Shown: positions 10,867 to 25,439, numbered from the stretch's first letter. The stretch: 64,000 bases of DNA from Haliotis asinina (GCF_037392515.1 NC_090282.1:31919054-31983053); one strand, 5' to 3'. Notes: a model not told the origin generated them from the sequence alone. Numbers and translations: made by a program.

Positions 10867-12044
10867 CACTACAGCACGAGTATGTTTGGAGTCCAGTGTG
10901 TACACTAGGGTGTGTCCGGGATTTCTGTGGTCACATCATCTGAAAACAGGAATAAAATCTCGTGAGAAGAGTAGACGGACGTCATCACATACTCCCGCTT
11001 CCTACCCTGGGATATAGAAAGGACTGATATTGATGTACATCATGTAACAAGGATCCGAAGACTTCAAGGTTCCTTGATTCCACTAAACTTTCAATTGCGT
11101 GTTAGATAATAGCTTTGCCATTTACTGATTACTTTGATAATTTATGAAAATATTTCCAGGTTTCTCGATGAGATACATGTGTAAGTTGACACAAGCACAA
11201 TCATTTCACTATCTCTTCCTGTGATATAACAAAGTAATATATTCATGAATAACATTTATGGATGGAAATGTCAGCTTTCAAGCCACGACATGAGCTAAAC
11301 ACGTTATTTTGCGATAGATAAAAATGAATTTAAAAGTCTTTCTTTTTTTATCTAAGGCTGGTATCTCTATGTGATTAGACCTGACTAAAGTGCTTTCCGA
11401 CCACAATTCGAGAAACATTGCCTTACATCACTGTCACTAGCCAATGTGCACATCACTTAAATGGACGTGTATTCTAAAACCAATGCCGACTGTCTCTATG
11501 GAAGCATTTCAGTGAGATTTACGAGGGTTTTTTCTTACGCTAAGGCAACAGCCAGAATGACATGCATGGCAACATACCTGAAGATATATTGAAAACATCG
11601 CTAACTTCCATGACTACACTCAGAGCCGTACAAAAATGGATAAATACGCGAATGGATATGGTGTTGTTTTTTTCAATTGTTATTACTTTGAATTATTTAC
11701 ACTACAGCATAATTAGCCCTGGCGGTTGTTTTGTTGTCAAGTCTTCCGTTTCAAGATGGAATCAGCAAAAGATCTTTAACCGGTATTGTTTGAAAACGGT
11801 TTCTATGAACTATGTGTGTCGACATAATAGTAATTTGTCGATAATTACAGCTTGTTCAGCTTGACTTCACAACGTGATAACTAATGGTGGCGTGGCCGTG
11901 TCACAACTGTTCAGGTCTATTGTTGTGAAGGCGTGCACCTTTGTCAGCTGGTTGACCGCACACCAGGATAAGACAACCACGACGATATCAACACAGTTTG
12001 TATTCGGAGGACAAACATATGTGCGATTCCGACATGAGACACAG
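10867..12044. other. No gene seen
   Basis: AT-rich DNA with short open frames only. Confidence 0.4.
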
Positions 12045-12172
12045 TCCAGAATTATCATTGCCGAGACACCAGAAATGGGCTTCACACTTTGTACCTAAGT
12101 GGGGAATCGAACCCGGGCCTTTAGCGTGACAAGTGAACGCTTTAACCACAGTGCTGCCTCACCGTCTCTATA
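12045..12172 (-). repeat. tRNA-headed SINE, abalone type
   Basis: Read on minus: a tRNA-like head with GTGGTTAAAGCGTTCACTTG (A-box region) and GGTTCGATTCC (B box), then AAGCCCATTTCTGGTGTC, the conserved body of this family. The same body recurs at 28283 and 46681 in this window. RNA polymerase III SINEs are copied by LINE machinery. The 3' part is truncated. Confidence 0.75.
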
Positions 12173-12553
12173 TGAAGAAGGGGCGTTAGCAGATGAATAA
12201 GTCTTTAATAGGGAGGTGTTATTGATTCGACATTAAGGTCGTCGAAATGTACAGTAACTTTTTTGGTGCAAATGTATGTTGAGCTAAATCTTGTAGAGGG
12301 GATTAAGATTACAATTTATGAAGAAACAAATTTATATCTAGTCCATGCAGCAATGCGAGTTTGAGCACCGACTATGTTTTTGAGAACTCGAACACTGCAT
12401 TGTAATGATACATAAATAAGGCATATTCTTCAGATGTGTAAATAAAACAAATCGCGACTAAATTAATTGCTTTTTTAATAAGCGTATTCTAAAAGTAATC
12501 GTTTCACAGAATACATGTTTCACATCATCAAATAATCGTTTATCTTGTCATAC
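12173..12553. other. No gene seen
   Basis: Intronic or intergenic AT-rich DNA between a SINE and the last exon recognised for the stalk-protein gene. Confidence 0.4.
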
Positions 12554-15500
12554 CTCCAACTGTGTCATCAGAGTCATCAGATTGTGAGGAATTGACGGCT
12601 GGGGGCAACAGGATTTGGAACAAACTTACTTTCTTTGAACTGTCAGAGTCTGAAACATTCAACCATGACACGACTCTGTATTGTATTAACTCACGTGAGC
12701 AGAAGAAATATATGATCTTAACATGTCAGTTGCCTTCACCCATTAATACATTCTGCCATAAAAAATGAATATTGGACGACGCCAGCAATTGGCTTCACAC
12801 ACGGTACCGTATGTAGAGAATTGATGCAAGTCCTTCAGCGTGACGACCGAATGCTTTAACCACTCGGCCCAGCACCGTTAGAAATCAGTTTACCTTATCC
12901 TATATAGAGGAAAGCTTGTTGCCCGTATAGATGAAGCAAAGTGCAGTACAATGAATTTGCTTGAAAACAATAAATATTTTTGGTGGAGGCAGATTGTACA
13001 AATTAACAATTTTTCCATTCATCTCAATTTTCGTACCCCGATTTTACTTTTTGATTTTGTTCCTCACTAAATTACGAACGAGAATAACTACACTGTATAT
13101 GATGGAAACTTGAAAAGCGTTACCTGTGCCTAGCTCAGCCATAGTAGTCGTTTCATTTGTTGACAATGATGTCGGGCTGACCGATTCCTTTCCGCTGTCG
13201 TTAGGAGGGTCTGTTTAACAAAACGCAGAAATGATAAACACGCTAAGGAGTCAAGAGTACCTTTTCACATTTAGGCACAAAACATTGATGTTGAACACTG
13301 ACCTAAACAAAATTATACCTTGAACATGTCGAAATTATTTCCCTCCCATAGCTGCTCCCTCAATAGTGATTCATTTCCGTCTCATAGCTGCTCCCTCAAC
13401 AGTGAATCATTTCCCTCTCATAGCTCCTCCCTCAATAGTCAATCGTTTCATTCTCATGGCTGCTCTCTCAATAGTGAATCATTTCCTTCTCATAGCTGCT
13501 CTCTCAATAGTGAATCATTTCCTTCTCATAGCTGCTCCCTCAGTAGTGAATCATTTCCCTCTCATAGCTGCTCTCTCAATAGTGAATCATTACCCTCTCA
13601 TAGCTGCTCTCTCAACAGTGAATCATTACCCTCTCATAGCTGCTCTTTCAATAGTGAATCATCTCCCTCTCACAGCTGCTCTCTCAATAGTGATTCATTT
13701 CCTTCTCATGGCTGCTCCCTCAATAGTGAATCTCTTCCTTCTCATAGCTGCTCCCTCAATAGTGAATCATTTCCGTCTCATGGCTGCTCCCTCAATAGTG
13801 AATCATTTCCCTCTCATGGCTGCTCCCTCAATAGTGATTCATTTCCTTCTCATGGCTGCTCTCTCAATAGTGAATCACTTCCTCCTCATAGCTGCTCCCT
13901 CAATGGTGAATCATTTCCCTCTCATAGCAGCTCTTTCAATAGTGAATCACTTCCTTCTCATAGCTGCTCCCTCAATAGTGAATCAATTCCCTCTCATAGC
14001 TGCTCCCTCAATAGTGAATCATTTCCGTCTCATAACTGCTCTCTCGATAGTGAATCACTTCCTTCTCATAGCTGCTCTCTCAATAGTGAATCACTGCCTT
14101 CTCATAGCTGCTCCCTCAATAGTGAATCACTTCCTTGTCATAGCTGCTCCCTCAATAGTGAATGATTTCCTTCTCATAGATGCTCCCTCAATAGTATATC
14201 ATTTCCTTCTCATGGCCGCTCTCTCAATAGTGAATCATTTCCCTCTCATAGATGCTCCCTCACTAGTATATCATTTCCTTCTCATGGCCGCTCTCTCAAT
14301 AGTGAATCATTTCCTTCTCATAGCTGCTCCCTCAATAGTGAATCATTTCCGTCTCATGGCTGCTCTCTCAATAGTGAATCATCTCCCTCTCATAGCTGCT
14401 CTCTCAACAGTGAATCATTACCCTCTCATAGCTGCTCTCTCAATAGTGAATCACTTCCTTCTCATAGCTGCTCCCTCAATAGTGATTCATATCCGTCTCA
14501 TGGCTGCTCCCTCAATAGTGAATCATTTACCTCTCATGGCTGCTCCCTCAATAGTGAATCATTTCCTTCTCATGGCTGCTCTCTCAATAGTGAATCACTT
14601 CCTTCTCATAGCTGCTCTCTCAATAGTGAATCATTTCCTTCTTATAGCTGCTCTCTCAATAGTGAATCATTACCCTCTCATAGCTGCTCTTTCCATAGTG
14701 AATCACTTCCTACCCATAGCTGCTCCCTCAATAGTGATTCATATCCGTCTCATAGCTGCTCCCTCAATAGTGAATCAATTCCCTCTCATAGCTGCTCCCT
14801 CAATAGTGAATCATTTCCTTCTCATGACTGCTCTCTCGATAGTGAATCACTTCCTTCTCATAGCTGCTCCCTCAATAGTGAATCATTTCCTTCTCATAGC
14901 TGCTCCCTCAATAGTGAATCACTTCCTTCTCATGGCCGCTCTCTCAATAGTGAATCATTTCCCTTTCATAGCTGCTCCCTCAATAGTGAATCATTTCCTT
15001 CTCATGGCTGCTCTCTCAATAGTGAATCATTTCCTTCTCATGGCTGCTCTCTCAATAGTGAATCATTTCCTTCTCATTGCTGCTCCCTCAGTACTGAATC
15101 ATCTCCCTCTCATAGCTGCTCCCTCAATAGTGAATCATTACCCTCTCATAGCTGCTCTCTCAATAGTGAATCACTTCCGTCTCATGGCTGCTCCCTCAAT
15201 AGTGATTCATTTCCCTCTCATAGCTCCTCCCTCAATAGTGAATCATTTCCTTCTCATGGCTGCTCTCTCAATAGTGAATCAGTTCCTTCTCATAGCTGCT
15301 CCCTCAATAGTGAATCATTTCCTTCTTATAGCTACTCCCTCAATAGTGAATCATTTCCCTCTCATAGCTGCTCTTTCAATAGTGAATCACTTCGTACCCA
15401 TAGCTGCTCCCTCAATAGTGAATCAGTTCCTTCTCATAGCTGCTCCCTCAATAGTGAATCATTTCCCTCTCATAGCTGCTCCCTCAATAGTGAATCACTT

Positions 15501-18500
15501 CCTTCTCATGGCTGCTCTCTCAATAGTGAATCATTTCCCTCTCATTGCTGCTCTCTCAATAGTGAATCTCTTCCTTCTCATAGCTGCTCTCTCAATAGTG
15601 AATCATTTCCTCCTCATGGCTGCTCTCTCAATAGTGAATCATTTCCTTCTCATGGCTGCTCTCTCGATAGTGAATCACTTCCTTCTCATAGCTGCTCCCT
15701 CAATAGTGAATCATTTCCTTCTCATAGCTGCTCCCTCAATAGTGAATCACTTCCTTCTCATGGCCGCTCTCTCAATAGTGAATCATTTCCCTTTCATAGC
15801 TGCTCCCTCAATAGTGAATCATTTCCTTCTCATGGCTGCTCTCTCAATAGTGAATCATTTCCTTCTCATTGCTGCTCCCTCAGTACTGAATCATCTCCCT
15901 CTCATAGCTGCTCCCTCAATAGTGAATCATTACCCTCTCATAGCTGCTCTCTCAATAGTGAATCACTTCCGTCTCATGGCTGCTCCCTCAATAGTGATTC
16001 ATTTCCCTCTCATAGCTGCTCCCTCAATAGTGAATCATTTCCTTCTCATGGCTGCTCTCTCAATAGTGAATCAGTTCCTTCTCATAGCTGCTCCCTCAAT
16101 AGTGAATCATTTCCTTCTTATAGCTACTCCCTCAATAGTGAATCATTTCCCTCTCATAGCTGCTCTTTCAATAGTGAATCACTTCGTACCCATAGCTGCT
16201 CCCTCAATAGTGAATCAGTTCCTTCTCATAGCTGCTCCCTCAATAGTGAATCATTTCCCTCTCATAGCTGCTCCCTCAATAGTGAATCACTTCCTTCTCA
16301 TGGCTGCTCTCTCAATAGTGAATCATTTCCCTCTCATTGCTGCTCTCTCAATAGTGAATCTCTTCCTTCTCATAGCTGCTCTCTCAATAGTGAATCATTT
16401 CCTCCTCATGGCTGCTCTCTCAATAGTGAATCATTTCCTTCTCATGGCTGCTCTCTCAATAGTGAATCATTTCCTTCTCATGGCTGCTCTTTCAATAGTG
16501 AATCACTTCCTTCTCATAGCTGCTCTCTCAATAGTGAATCATTTCCCTCTCATAGTTCCTAGAGGTGTTCTCAAAATATCAAATGAGATAGGCTCTTCAA
16601 TAGTGGGTCATTTCATTCTCGTTGCTGCACCTATAATGATGGATCATTTCGTTCTCATGGTTGGTCCCTCCCTTTTCCGTGGTCAAAAGCTATTGCAACA
16701 AGCTGTTTCGTGATAATAGCTGATATGACAAGGTTCCTTCAACAGTGGATAACTTCGTTCTCATAGATGCACTTTCAACAGTGTATCATTTTGTTCTCAT
16801 TGTTGCTCCTTCTATAGTGGATAAGTTTCTTCCCATGGCTGATCCTTCAACAGTCAATCTTGTCGTTCTCATTGTTGCTCCTTGTATAGTGGATCATGTC
16901 ATTCATATAACTGCCACTTCAATAGTGGATCATTTCGTTCTCATAGATGCACCGTTAATAGTGCATCATTTCGTTCTCATAGCTTCTTCTTCAACAGTGG
17001 ATCATTTTGTTCCCATAGCTGCTCTTTCAGCAGTCGGCCATGTCGCTTTCATGGATCCTCCTTGTTTAGTGGATCATGTCGTTCTCATAGTAGTTACTTC
17101 AATAGTGGAACATTTTGTTCGCATAGCTGCTACTTCAACAGTGGATCATGTCGTTCATATAATGCTACTTCAACAGTGGCCCATTTCGTTCTCATGGATG
17201 CTCCCTCAAAGGTGGATCATCTCGTTCTCACTGCTAAAATGACGGTGATTCCTTCAAAAGGAGATCGTCGTACATGTTTACTCAGAAAGATGACAACAAA
17301 TTACTGGTTGGGATACCTCGTCTTTCGTTCTACTGATAAACGAGATGTATGCTTTAGTTGGACGTATGAAAATTCAAAACATTAATCCTCAGATTATGCG
17401 AAACATTGCTCACCTGATTCTGGCAGGCTGCCTGGTTGAACGGGGATGGGGTTCAACATGTTTGATATACTCACTTCCGGGGCATCAGTGCCTTGAATAG
17501 ACGAAGCATAACTTAAGTCACAAACCTAATGTAAGTGAAGATCAAAAGAGGGTGTACATAATATACGTTGTTATGTTTTTGAAAACTGAAGGACCCACTG
17601 GTCAGTCTTGTTGTGTTACTGTTTTCAGATTAAGTTGTGACGTTTAAAGATCAAGCATGTAAACGAGATGTCTTCACCAAAGACGACATGTTATGCATGT
17701 GCAATGTTCGAATCTTGAGCGAGTTTCCGTGGTCAAAAGCTATTGCAACAAGGCTGATCATTTCGTGCTAATAGCTGAAATGATGAATGATGGGGGTGGG
17801 CTGTCTGGTCTAGACATGGCTGGGAAGGCAAAGCCAAAATGGGACACACTTCGGATAATGGAATTTAGTAGGAGCGTTTGAACGCAACAAATAATTTGAA
17901 AATCATGGGATTCTGTCAATACTAAGGGGGGCAACTCAATTGGTTGCCTTGTCTCATGAAATATAATAAATAACGGTAGGATGCGGAAAAAGGACAAGGT
18001 TCCTTCGAAAGGGGATCATTTCGTTCTCATGGTTGCTCCCTCAAAGGTGGATCATTTGGTTCTCACTGCTAAAATAACGGTGATTCCTTTAAAAGGGGAT
18101 CCTCGTTCATGTTTAATCAGAAAGCTGACAACAAATTACTGCTTCTACTGATAAACGAGATGTATGCTTTAGTTGGACGTATGAAAATTCAAAACATTAA
18201 TCCTCAGATTATGCGAAACATTGCTCACCTGATTCTGGCAGGCTGCCTGGTTGAACGGGGATGGGGTTCAGCATGTTTGATATACTCACTTCCGGGGCAT
18301 CAGTGCCTTGAATAGACGAAGCATAACTTAAGTCACAAACCTAATGTAAGTGAAGATCAAAAGAGGGTGCACATAATATACGTTGTTATGTTTTTGAAAA
18401 CTGAAGGACCCATTGGTCAGTCTTGTTGTGTTACTGTTTTCAGATTAAGTTGTGACGTTTAAAGATCAAGCATGTAAACGAGATGTCTTCACCAAAGACG

Positions 18501-21500
18501 ACATGTTATGCATGTGCAATGTTCGAATCTTGAGCGAGTTTCCGTGGTCAAAAGCTATTGCAACAAGGCTGATCATTTCGTGCTAATAACTGAAATGATG
18601 AATGATGGGGGTGGGCTGTCTGGTCTAGACATGGCTGGGAAGGCAAAGCCAGAATGTGACACACTTCGGATAATGGAATTTAGTAGGAGCGTTTGAACGC
18701 AACAAATAATTTGAAAATCATGGGATTCTGTCAATACTAAGGGGGGCAACTCAGTTGGTTGCCTTGTCTCATGAAATATAATAAATAACGGTAGGATGCG
18801 GAAAAAGGACAAGGTTCCTTCAACAGGGGATCATTTCGTTCTCATGGTTGCTCCCTCAAAGGTCAATCATTTGGTTCTCATTGCTAAAATAACGGTGATT
18901 CCTTTAAAAGGGGATCCTCGAACATGTTTAATCAGAAAGCTGACAACAAATTACTGCTTCTACTGATAAACGAGACGTATGCTTTAGTTGGACGTATGAA
19001 AATTCAAAACATTAATCCTCAGATTATGCGAAACATTGCTCACCTGATTCTGGCAGGCTGCCTGGTTGAACGGGGATGGGGTTCAACATGTCTGATATAC
19101 TCACTTCCGGGGCATCAGTGCCTTGAATAGACGAAGCATAACTTAAGTCACAAACCTAATGTAAGTGAAGATCAAAAGAGGGTGCACATAATATACGTTG
19201 TTATGTTTTTGAAAACTGAAGGACCCATTGGTCAGTCTTGTTGTGTTACTGTTTTCAGATTAAGTTGTGACGTTTAAAGATCAAGCAAGTAAACGAGATG
19301 TCTTCACCAAAGACGACATGTTATGCATGTGCAATGTTCGAATCTTGAGCGAGTTTCCGTGGTCAAAAGCTATTGCAACAAGGCTGATCATTTCGTGCTA
19401 ATAACTGAAATGATGAATGATGGGGGTGGGCTGTCTGGTCTAGACATGGCTGGGAAGGCAAAGCCAAAATGGGACACACTTCGGATAATGGAATTTAGTA
19501 GGAGCGTTTGAACGCAACAAATAATTTGAAAATCATGGGATTCTGTCAATACTAAGGGAGGCAACTCAAATGGCTGCTTTGTCTCATGAAATATAATAAA
19601 TAATGGTGGGATGCGGGAAAAGGACAAGGTTCCTTCGAAAGGGGATCATTTCGTTCTCATAGATGCACCGTTAATAGTGCATCATTTCGTTCTTATAGCT
19701 TCTTCAACAGTGGATCATTTTGTTCTCATGGCTGCGCTTTCAGCAGTTGATCATGTCGTTCTCATTGTTGCTTCTTGTTTAGTGGAGCATTTCGTTCTTG
19801 TTGAAAATTACTTAAATATTGGAGCATTTCGTTCTCGTAGCTGCTACTTCACCAGTGGATCATGTCGTTCATATAATGCTACTTCAACAGTGGCCCATTT
19901 CGTTCTCATGATTGCTCCCTCAAAGGTCGATCATTTCGTTCTCATTGCTAAAATAACGGTGATTCCTTCAAAAGGGGATCCTCGTTCATGTTTAATCAGA
20001 AAGCTGACAACAAATTACCGCTTCTACTGATAAACGAGACGTATGCTTTAGTTGGACGTATGAAAATTCAAAACATTAATCCTCAGATTATGCGAAACAT
20101 TGCTCACCTGATTCTGGCAGGCTGCCTGGTTGAACGGGGATGGGGTTCAACATGTCTGATATACTCACTTCCGGGGCATCAGTGCCTTGAATAGACGAAG
20201 CATAACTTAAGTCACAAACCTAATGTAAGTGAAGATCAAAAGAGGGTGTACATAATATACGTTGTTATGTTTTTGAAAACTGAAGGACCTTTTGGTCAAT
20301 CCCGTTGTGTTACTGTTTTCAGATTAAGTTGTGACGTTTAAAGATCAAGCATGTAAACGAGATGTCTTCACCAAAGACGACATGTTATGCATGTGCAATG
20401 TTCGAATCTTGAGCGAGTTTCCGTGGTCAAAAGCTATTGCAACAAGGCTGATCATTTCGTGCTAATAACTGAAATGATGAATGATGGGGGTGGGCTGTCT
20501 GGTCTTGACATGGCTGGGAAGGCAAAGCCAGAATGGGACACACTTCGGATAATGGAATTTAGTAGGAGCGTTTGAACGCAACAAATAATTTGAAAATCAT
20601 GGGATTCTGTCAATACTAAGGGGGGCAACTCAATTGGTTGCCTTGTCTCATGAAATATAATAAATAACGGTAGGATGCGGAAAAAGGACAAGGTTCCTTC
20701 AACAGGGGATCATTTCGTTCTCATGGTTGCTCCCTCAAAGGTCGATCATTTCGTTCTCATTGCTAAAATAACGGTGATTCCTTTAAAAGGGGATCCTCGA
20801 ACATGTTTAATCAGAAAGCTGACAACAAATTACTGCTTCTACTGATAAACGAGACGTATGCTTTAGTTGGACGTATGAAAATTCAAAACATTAATCCTCA
20901 GATTATGCGAAACATTGCTCACCTGATTCTGGCAGGCTGCCTGGTTGAACGGGGATGGGGTTCAACATGTCTGATATACTCACTTCCGGGGCATCAGTGC
21001 CTTGAATAGACGAAGCATAACTTAAGTCACAAACCTAATGTAAGTGAAGATCAAAAGAGGGTGCACATAATATACGTTGTTATGTTTTTGAAAACTGAAG
21101 GACCCATTGGTCAGTCTTGTTGTGTTACTGTTTTCAGATTAAGTTGTGACGTTTAAAGATCAAGCAAGTAAACGAGATGTCTTCACCAAAGACGACATGT
21201 TATGCATGTGCAATGTTCGAATCTTGAGCGAGTTTCCGTGGTCAAAAGCTATTGCAACAAGGCTGATCATTTCGTGCTAATAACTGAAATGATGAATGAT
21301 GGGGGTGGGCTGTCTGGTCTAGACATGGCTGGGAAGGCAAAGCCAAAATGGGACACACTTCGGATAATGGAATTTAGTAGGAGCGTTTGAACGCAACAAA
21401 TAATTTGAAAATCATGGGATTCTGTCAATACTAAGGGAGGCAACTCAAATGGCTGCTTTGTCTCATGAAATATAATAAATAATGGTGGGATGCGGGAAAA

Positions 21501-24500
21501 GGACAAGGTTCCTTCGAAAGGGGATCATTTCGTTCTCATAGATGCACCGTTAATAGTGCATCATTTCGTTCTTATAGCTTCTTCAACAGTGGATCATTTT
21601 GTTCTCATGGCTGCGCTTTCAGCAGTTGATCATGTCGTTCTCATTGTTGCTTCTTGTTTAGTGGAGCATTTCGTTCTTGTTGAAAATTACTTAAATATTG
21701 GAGCATTTCGTTCTCGTAGCTGCTACTTCACCAGTGGATCATGTCGTTCATATAATGCTACTTCAACAGTGGCCCATTTCGTTCTCATGATTGCTCCCTC
21801 AAAGGTCGATCATTTCGTTCTCATTGCTAAAATAACGGTGATTCCTTCAAAAGGGGATCCTCGTTCATGTTTAATCAGAAAGCTGACAACAAATTACTGC
21901 TTCTACTGATAAACGAGACGTATGCTTTAGTTGGACGTATGAAAATTCAAAACATTAATCCTCAGATTATGCGAAACATTGCTCACCTGATTCTGGCAGG
22001 CTGCCTGGTTGAACGGGGATGGGGTTCAACATGTCTGATATACTCACTTCCGGGGCATCAGTGCCTTGAATAGACGAAGCATAACTTAAGTCACAAACCT
22101 AATGTAAGTGAAGATCAAAAGATATAATATACGTTGTTATGTTTTTGAAAACTGAAGGACCTTTTGGTCAATCCCGTTGTGTTACTGTTTTCAGATTAAG
22201 TGTAATAATTTTCCTACGCCATTTTTTTTGTTTGTTTTTGTTCAACACTAAATCACATACGAGAGTAATATAACAACAAACAATAGAAAATTGAAAAGCG
22301 TCACCTGCGCCTAACTCAGCCATAGTGGTCGTTTCCCTTGTTGACAATGATGCCAGGCTGGCTGATTCGTCTCTGCTGTCGTTTGAAGGGTCTGTAACGT
22401 GAAGCAATAGAAACCCAGATAATGATAATAAACACAATAAGATGTCAATAAGTCGGTGTTTTCATATTTAGACACCAAACATGTTTAAATGTTGAACACA
22501 GACAGAAACATAATGCTGTAAAATGATCATTGAACTATAGAGCTGTGACGTAACACATCAATGAGCCATATAGTTGTGATGTTTAAAGATCAAGCAAGTA
22601 AACGAGATGTCATCACCAAAGACGACATGTTATGCATGTGCAATGTTCGAATCTTGTGCGAGTTTCCGTGGTCAAAAACAAGGCTGATCATTTCGTGCTA
22701 ATAGCTGAAATGATGGGGGTGGGCTGTCTGGTCTAGACATGGCTGGGAAGGCAAAGCCAAAATGGGACACACTTCGGATAATGGGATTTTAGTAAGAGCG
22801 TTTGAACGCAACAAATAATTTGAAAATCATGGGATTCTTTCAACACTAAGGGAGGCAAGTCAGTTGGTTGCCTTGTCTCATGAATTATAATAAATAAGAA
22901 AGACAGCTGAAGACGTTTGAGACAGTGTCGTTTGATGGAGTGTTCTGTGGATGCAAAGGGAAGGGTTAGCTTTAAGTGTTCAAATTTATTTTAGAATGTT
23001 AAGACTATTGTCATATATTTCATCATTTTTCTTTATTACCTGCAATCTACTTTTATTACTAAAAGTCCGATTTATAAGTTTCAGTGTCAAAACGGCAAAT
23101 GTCAAAGTCCTACGATAAGTAATTCTTTCACCTTAAATTCCCTGGTTATATTGACGCTATTCAATTCTAAGACATGTAACAATCAAGCGTGGTTTAATCA
23201 GTATTATTTTCCCTCAAATTTATATTTTGACGCTTTGAGCAACGAAAGAGAAGGGCAAGAACGAAATTTTATTCCGTCGTATTTAGTCATATTTCAAATA
23301 ATGAACCGATAACTATCCTCAATGAGACATGGTCCCATGTCTTTGATCATGCTTCATACCTGTATTATTCTGTAGAGGCATATTAGCTGGATTCCAGGGG
23401 TCATCTCGCAGCACTGCAAGAGAAAACACCACAATTTACTATGTATGCACTACGGTAAGGAGTAAAATAATCTATGAAGCTGCTGTCACATCTTACACAC
23501 AGTTTGCCACGTGCTTAGAACATGATTCATAACAGGGGGTGGACAACGTCCTTCTCATTAGCGTTAGCACATTGTTACAGTGAATAATTTGCCGTGACAA
23601 CTGGTATATGGAATCCCCTAAGAACCAGGAAATATAACGCTGAGAAGTCTGAAATTTTCAGTAATATGTATTCAGCAAACAAGAGCAAGATACAAATGTA
23701 CACAGCAGAGGTTTCATGTAGAATGCAACTGAGTGAAATCTAACGTGATGGGTCACAAATATAATATCAACCTACCAAAGACTTGGTTTGAGAGTGAGAG
23801 ACAGTAATACTGAATGTAACACGGCGAGCGGTCAGACAGCGATTGTGTAGATCAGTTAATCTCTGTCTCTCTCTGTCTCTCTGTGTGTGTATGTGTGTGT
23901 GTGTGTGTGCGCGTGTGTGTTACGGTGAAACAGCATCGTACATGAGGTTGAGGGTGGGTCTTCGTTGGTATAATTTTCATTCATGGGTTCTAGGTACTAC
24001 TTATGGTCATGTATGTTAAAGTACACATTTCGTAAGATTGCAGTGTATGAAACTCCAACAAAAAGGCAGGAAGCCTACAGGACTGATAACTAAAAGGTGT
24101 TGCCGGCCTTCTTAACGTGTAACCAGCCATGTATTAAATACAGGAAAGTAGACATGGTGTTGAAAGAAAGTAATTAATGAATTACTTGTAGTGAGGTAAA
24201 CTTAAACATGTGCAAAAGTAAATTTCATAAAACCATGACTTGGTGGTCACTGTTAATTCATTTAGTGCCACTGCCACCAAAAAAAGAACGACATTATTCA
24301 TTGGCTGAAAGCATTCTCTAGACCAGTCACATTTAGTGTTAGATAAATGGGTAGGTTAAACGTGATCTGAGGAAGTTACAGTTTGATCATGAACTATACA
24401 GACATCATCTAGTTACCACAAATGTAAATTATTTTCGAAATGTTTCCCGTAGTCAATGTCAGGGTCAAATATGTACCCTTGGAAAATGTATTGGCGCACA

Positions 24501-25327
24501 GGACCGTCTATAAAATAAAGTCGTAAGCCCGCCAAGTAACTAGCAAGCAGCTGGCAGCCGGGCAGACGCTATTTCATACACTGAGATATGGCTTTTCATC
24601 TTGTATAGGATGTCAACTTGCATTAAACAGGTTGATGCCTGGTGCTGATGATGTGTCCATGTGCGTGTGCGCGTGCGTGCGCGTGCGTGCGTGTGGTGAA
24701 TGGCACTGATTCGGAATATCAACAAGTGGCTAAGAAACACATGTACACAGTATGTCATTTACATCAAATTTAATATTGCCATGTTGATTATTCTGACATC
24801 AGCAAACATTTTGCGTGTTTGCTGATGTTATCGCTCAGAAGGCCTCGACTAGACGATTGCAAGTCACCGTATCCACAAAGCATGGGACAGCGCTGCTCAT
24901 GCGTTCACTCACTCGTTCATATCATTGACATGTGCTGTGCCGTCGCCATCTTGTCAAGCATACATGGCTGTCCCTTTCTTAGAAGCTCCTCCTTCGTGAC
25001 AAATCATGAACTGTTTCAAGATTTTAATTATAGTTTGTTAAACAACGTTTTTATTTGAAAGACATGAAAAACCTCACACAGGTGATCTGATGTTTTGATT
25101 ATGATCAGCCATTCGTTGATAATTTTATGTTTATTACTTTTATAGTTAGATTGAGCTGCTTTTGAGTCAGACGGAGTATAGTGTAATTGTGTGTTTTTTC
25201 TTGACGATACAGTTTATTTACAGGTTTTCCAGAAGCAATAATTAACTTCATTTTACACCGGCATTATCAAAACTGTGGATTGCACTACTTGCCTCCGTTA
25301 TGCCTTGTAGTAGTGGTAGTGGTAGTG

Positions 25328-25402
<75 letters not shown>

Positions 25403-25403
25403 A

Positions 25404-25439
<36 letters not shown>

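Noticed and set aside
11538-11566. Possible mini signal-peptide exon (MHVILAVALA then GTAAGA)
   Set aside because: Too short to support, and the neighbouring candidate exon at 9960 does not fit its phase.
11867-12085. 72-codon minus frame with several cysteines
   Set aside because: Its start lies in a SINE and no acceptor precedes the remaining part. Slight resemblance to the 9664-9960 frame (TPPLVIT against VPPLIIT) is too weak.
13320-14165. 281-codon frame SHSCSLNSESFP repeated
   Set aside because: Same array in another frame. It ends as soon as one unit changes TCA to TGA.
13366-16713. 1115-codon plus-strand frame of 12-residue repeats (LIAAPSIVNHFL)
   Set aside because: It is the by-product of a 36-bp minisatellite whose unit lacks a stop in this frame. 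It lies antisense within an intron, and changes between units are not biased toward silent sites.
17693-22073. Recurring 62-, 68- and 79-codon frames
   Set aside because: Each is repeated identically because the satellite was recently amplified. No domain, splice context or start signal supports coding.
8279-22200. CRISPR array interpretation of the regular repeats
   Set aside because: No unique spacers between units, and the window is clearly eukaryotic.
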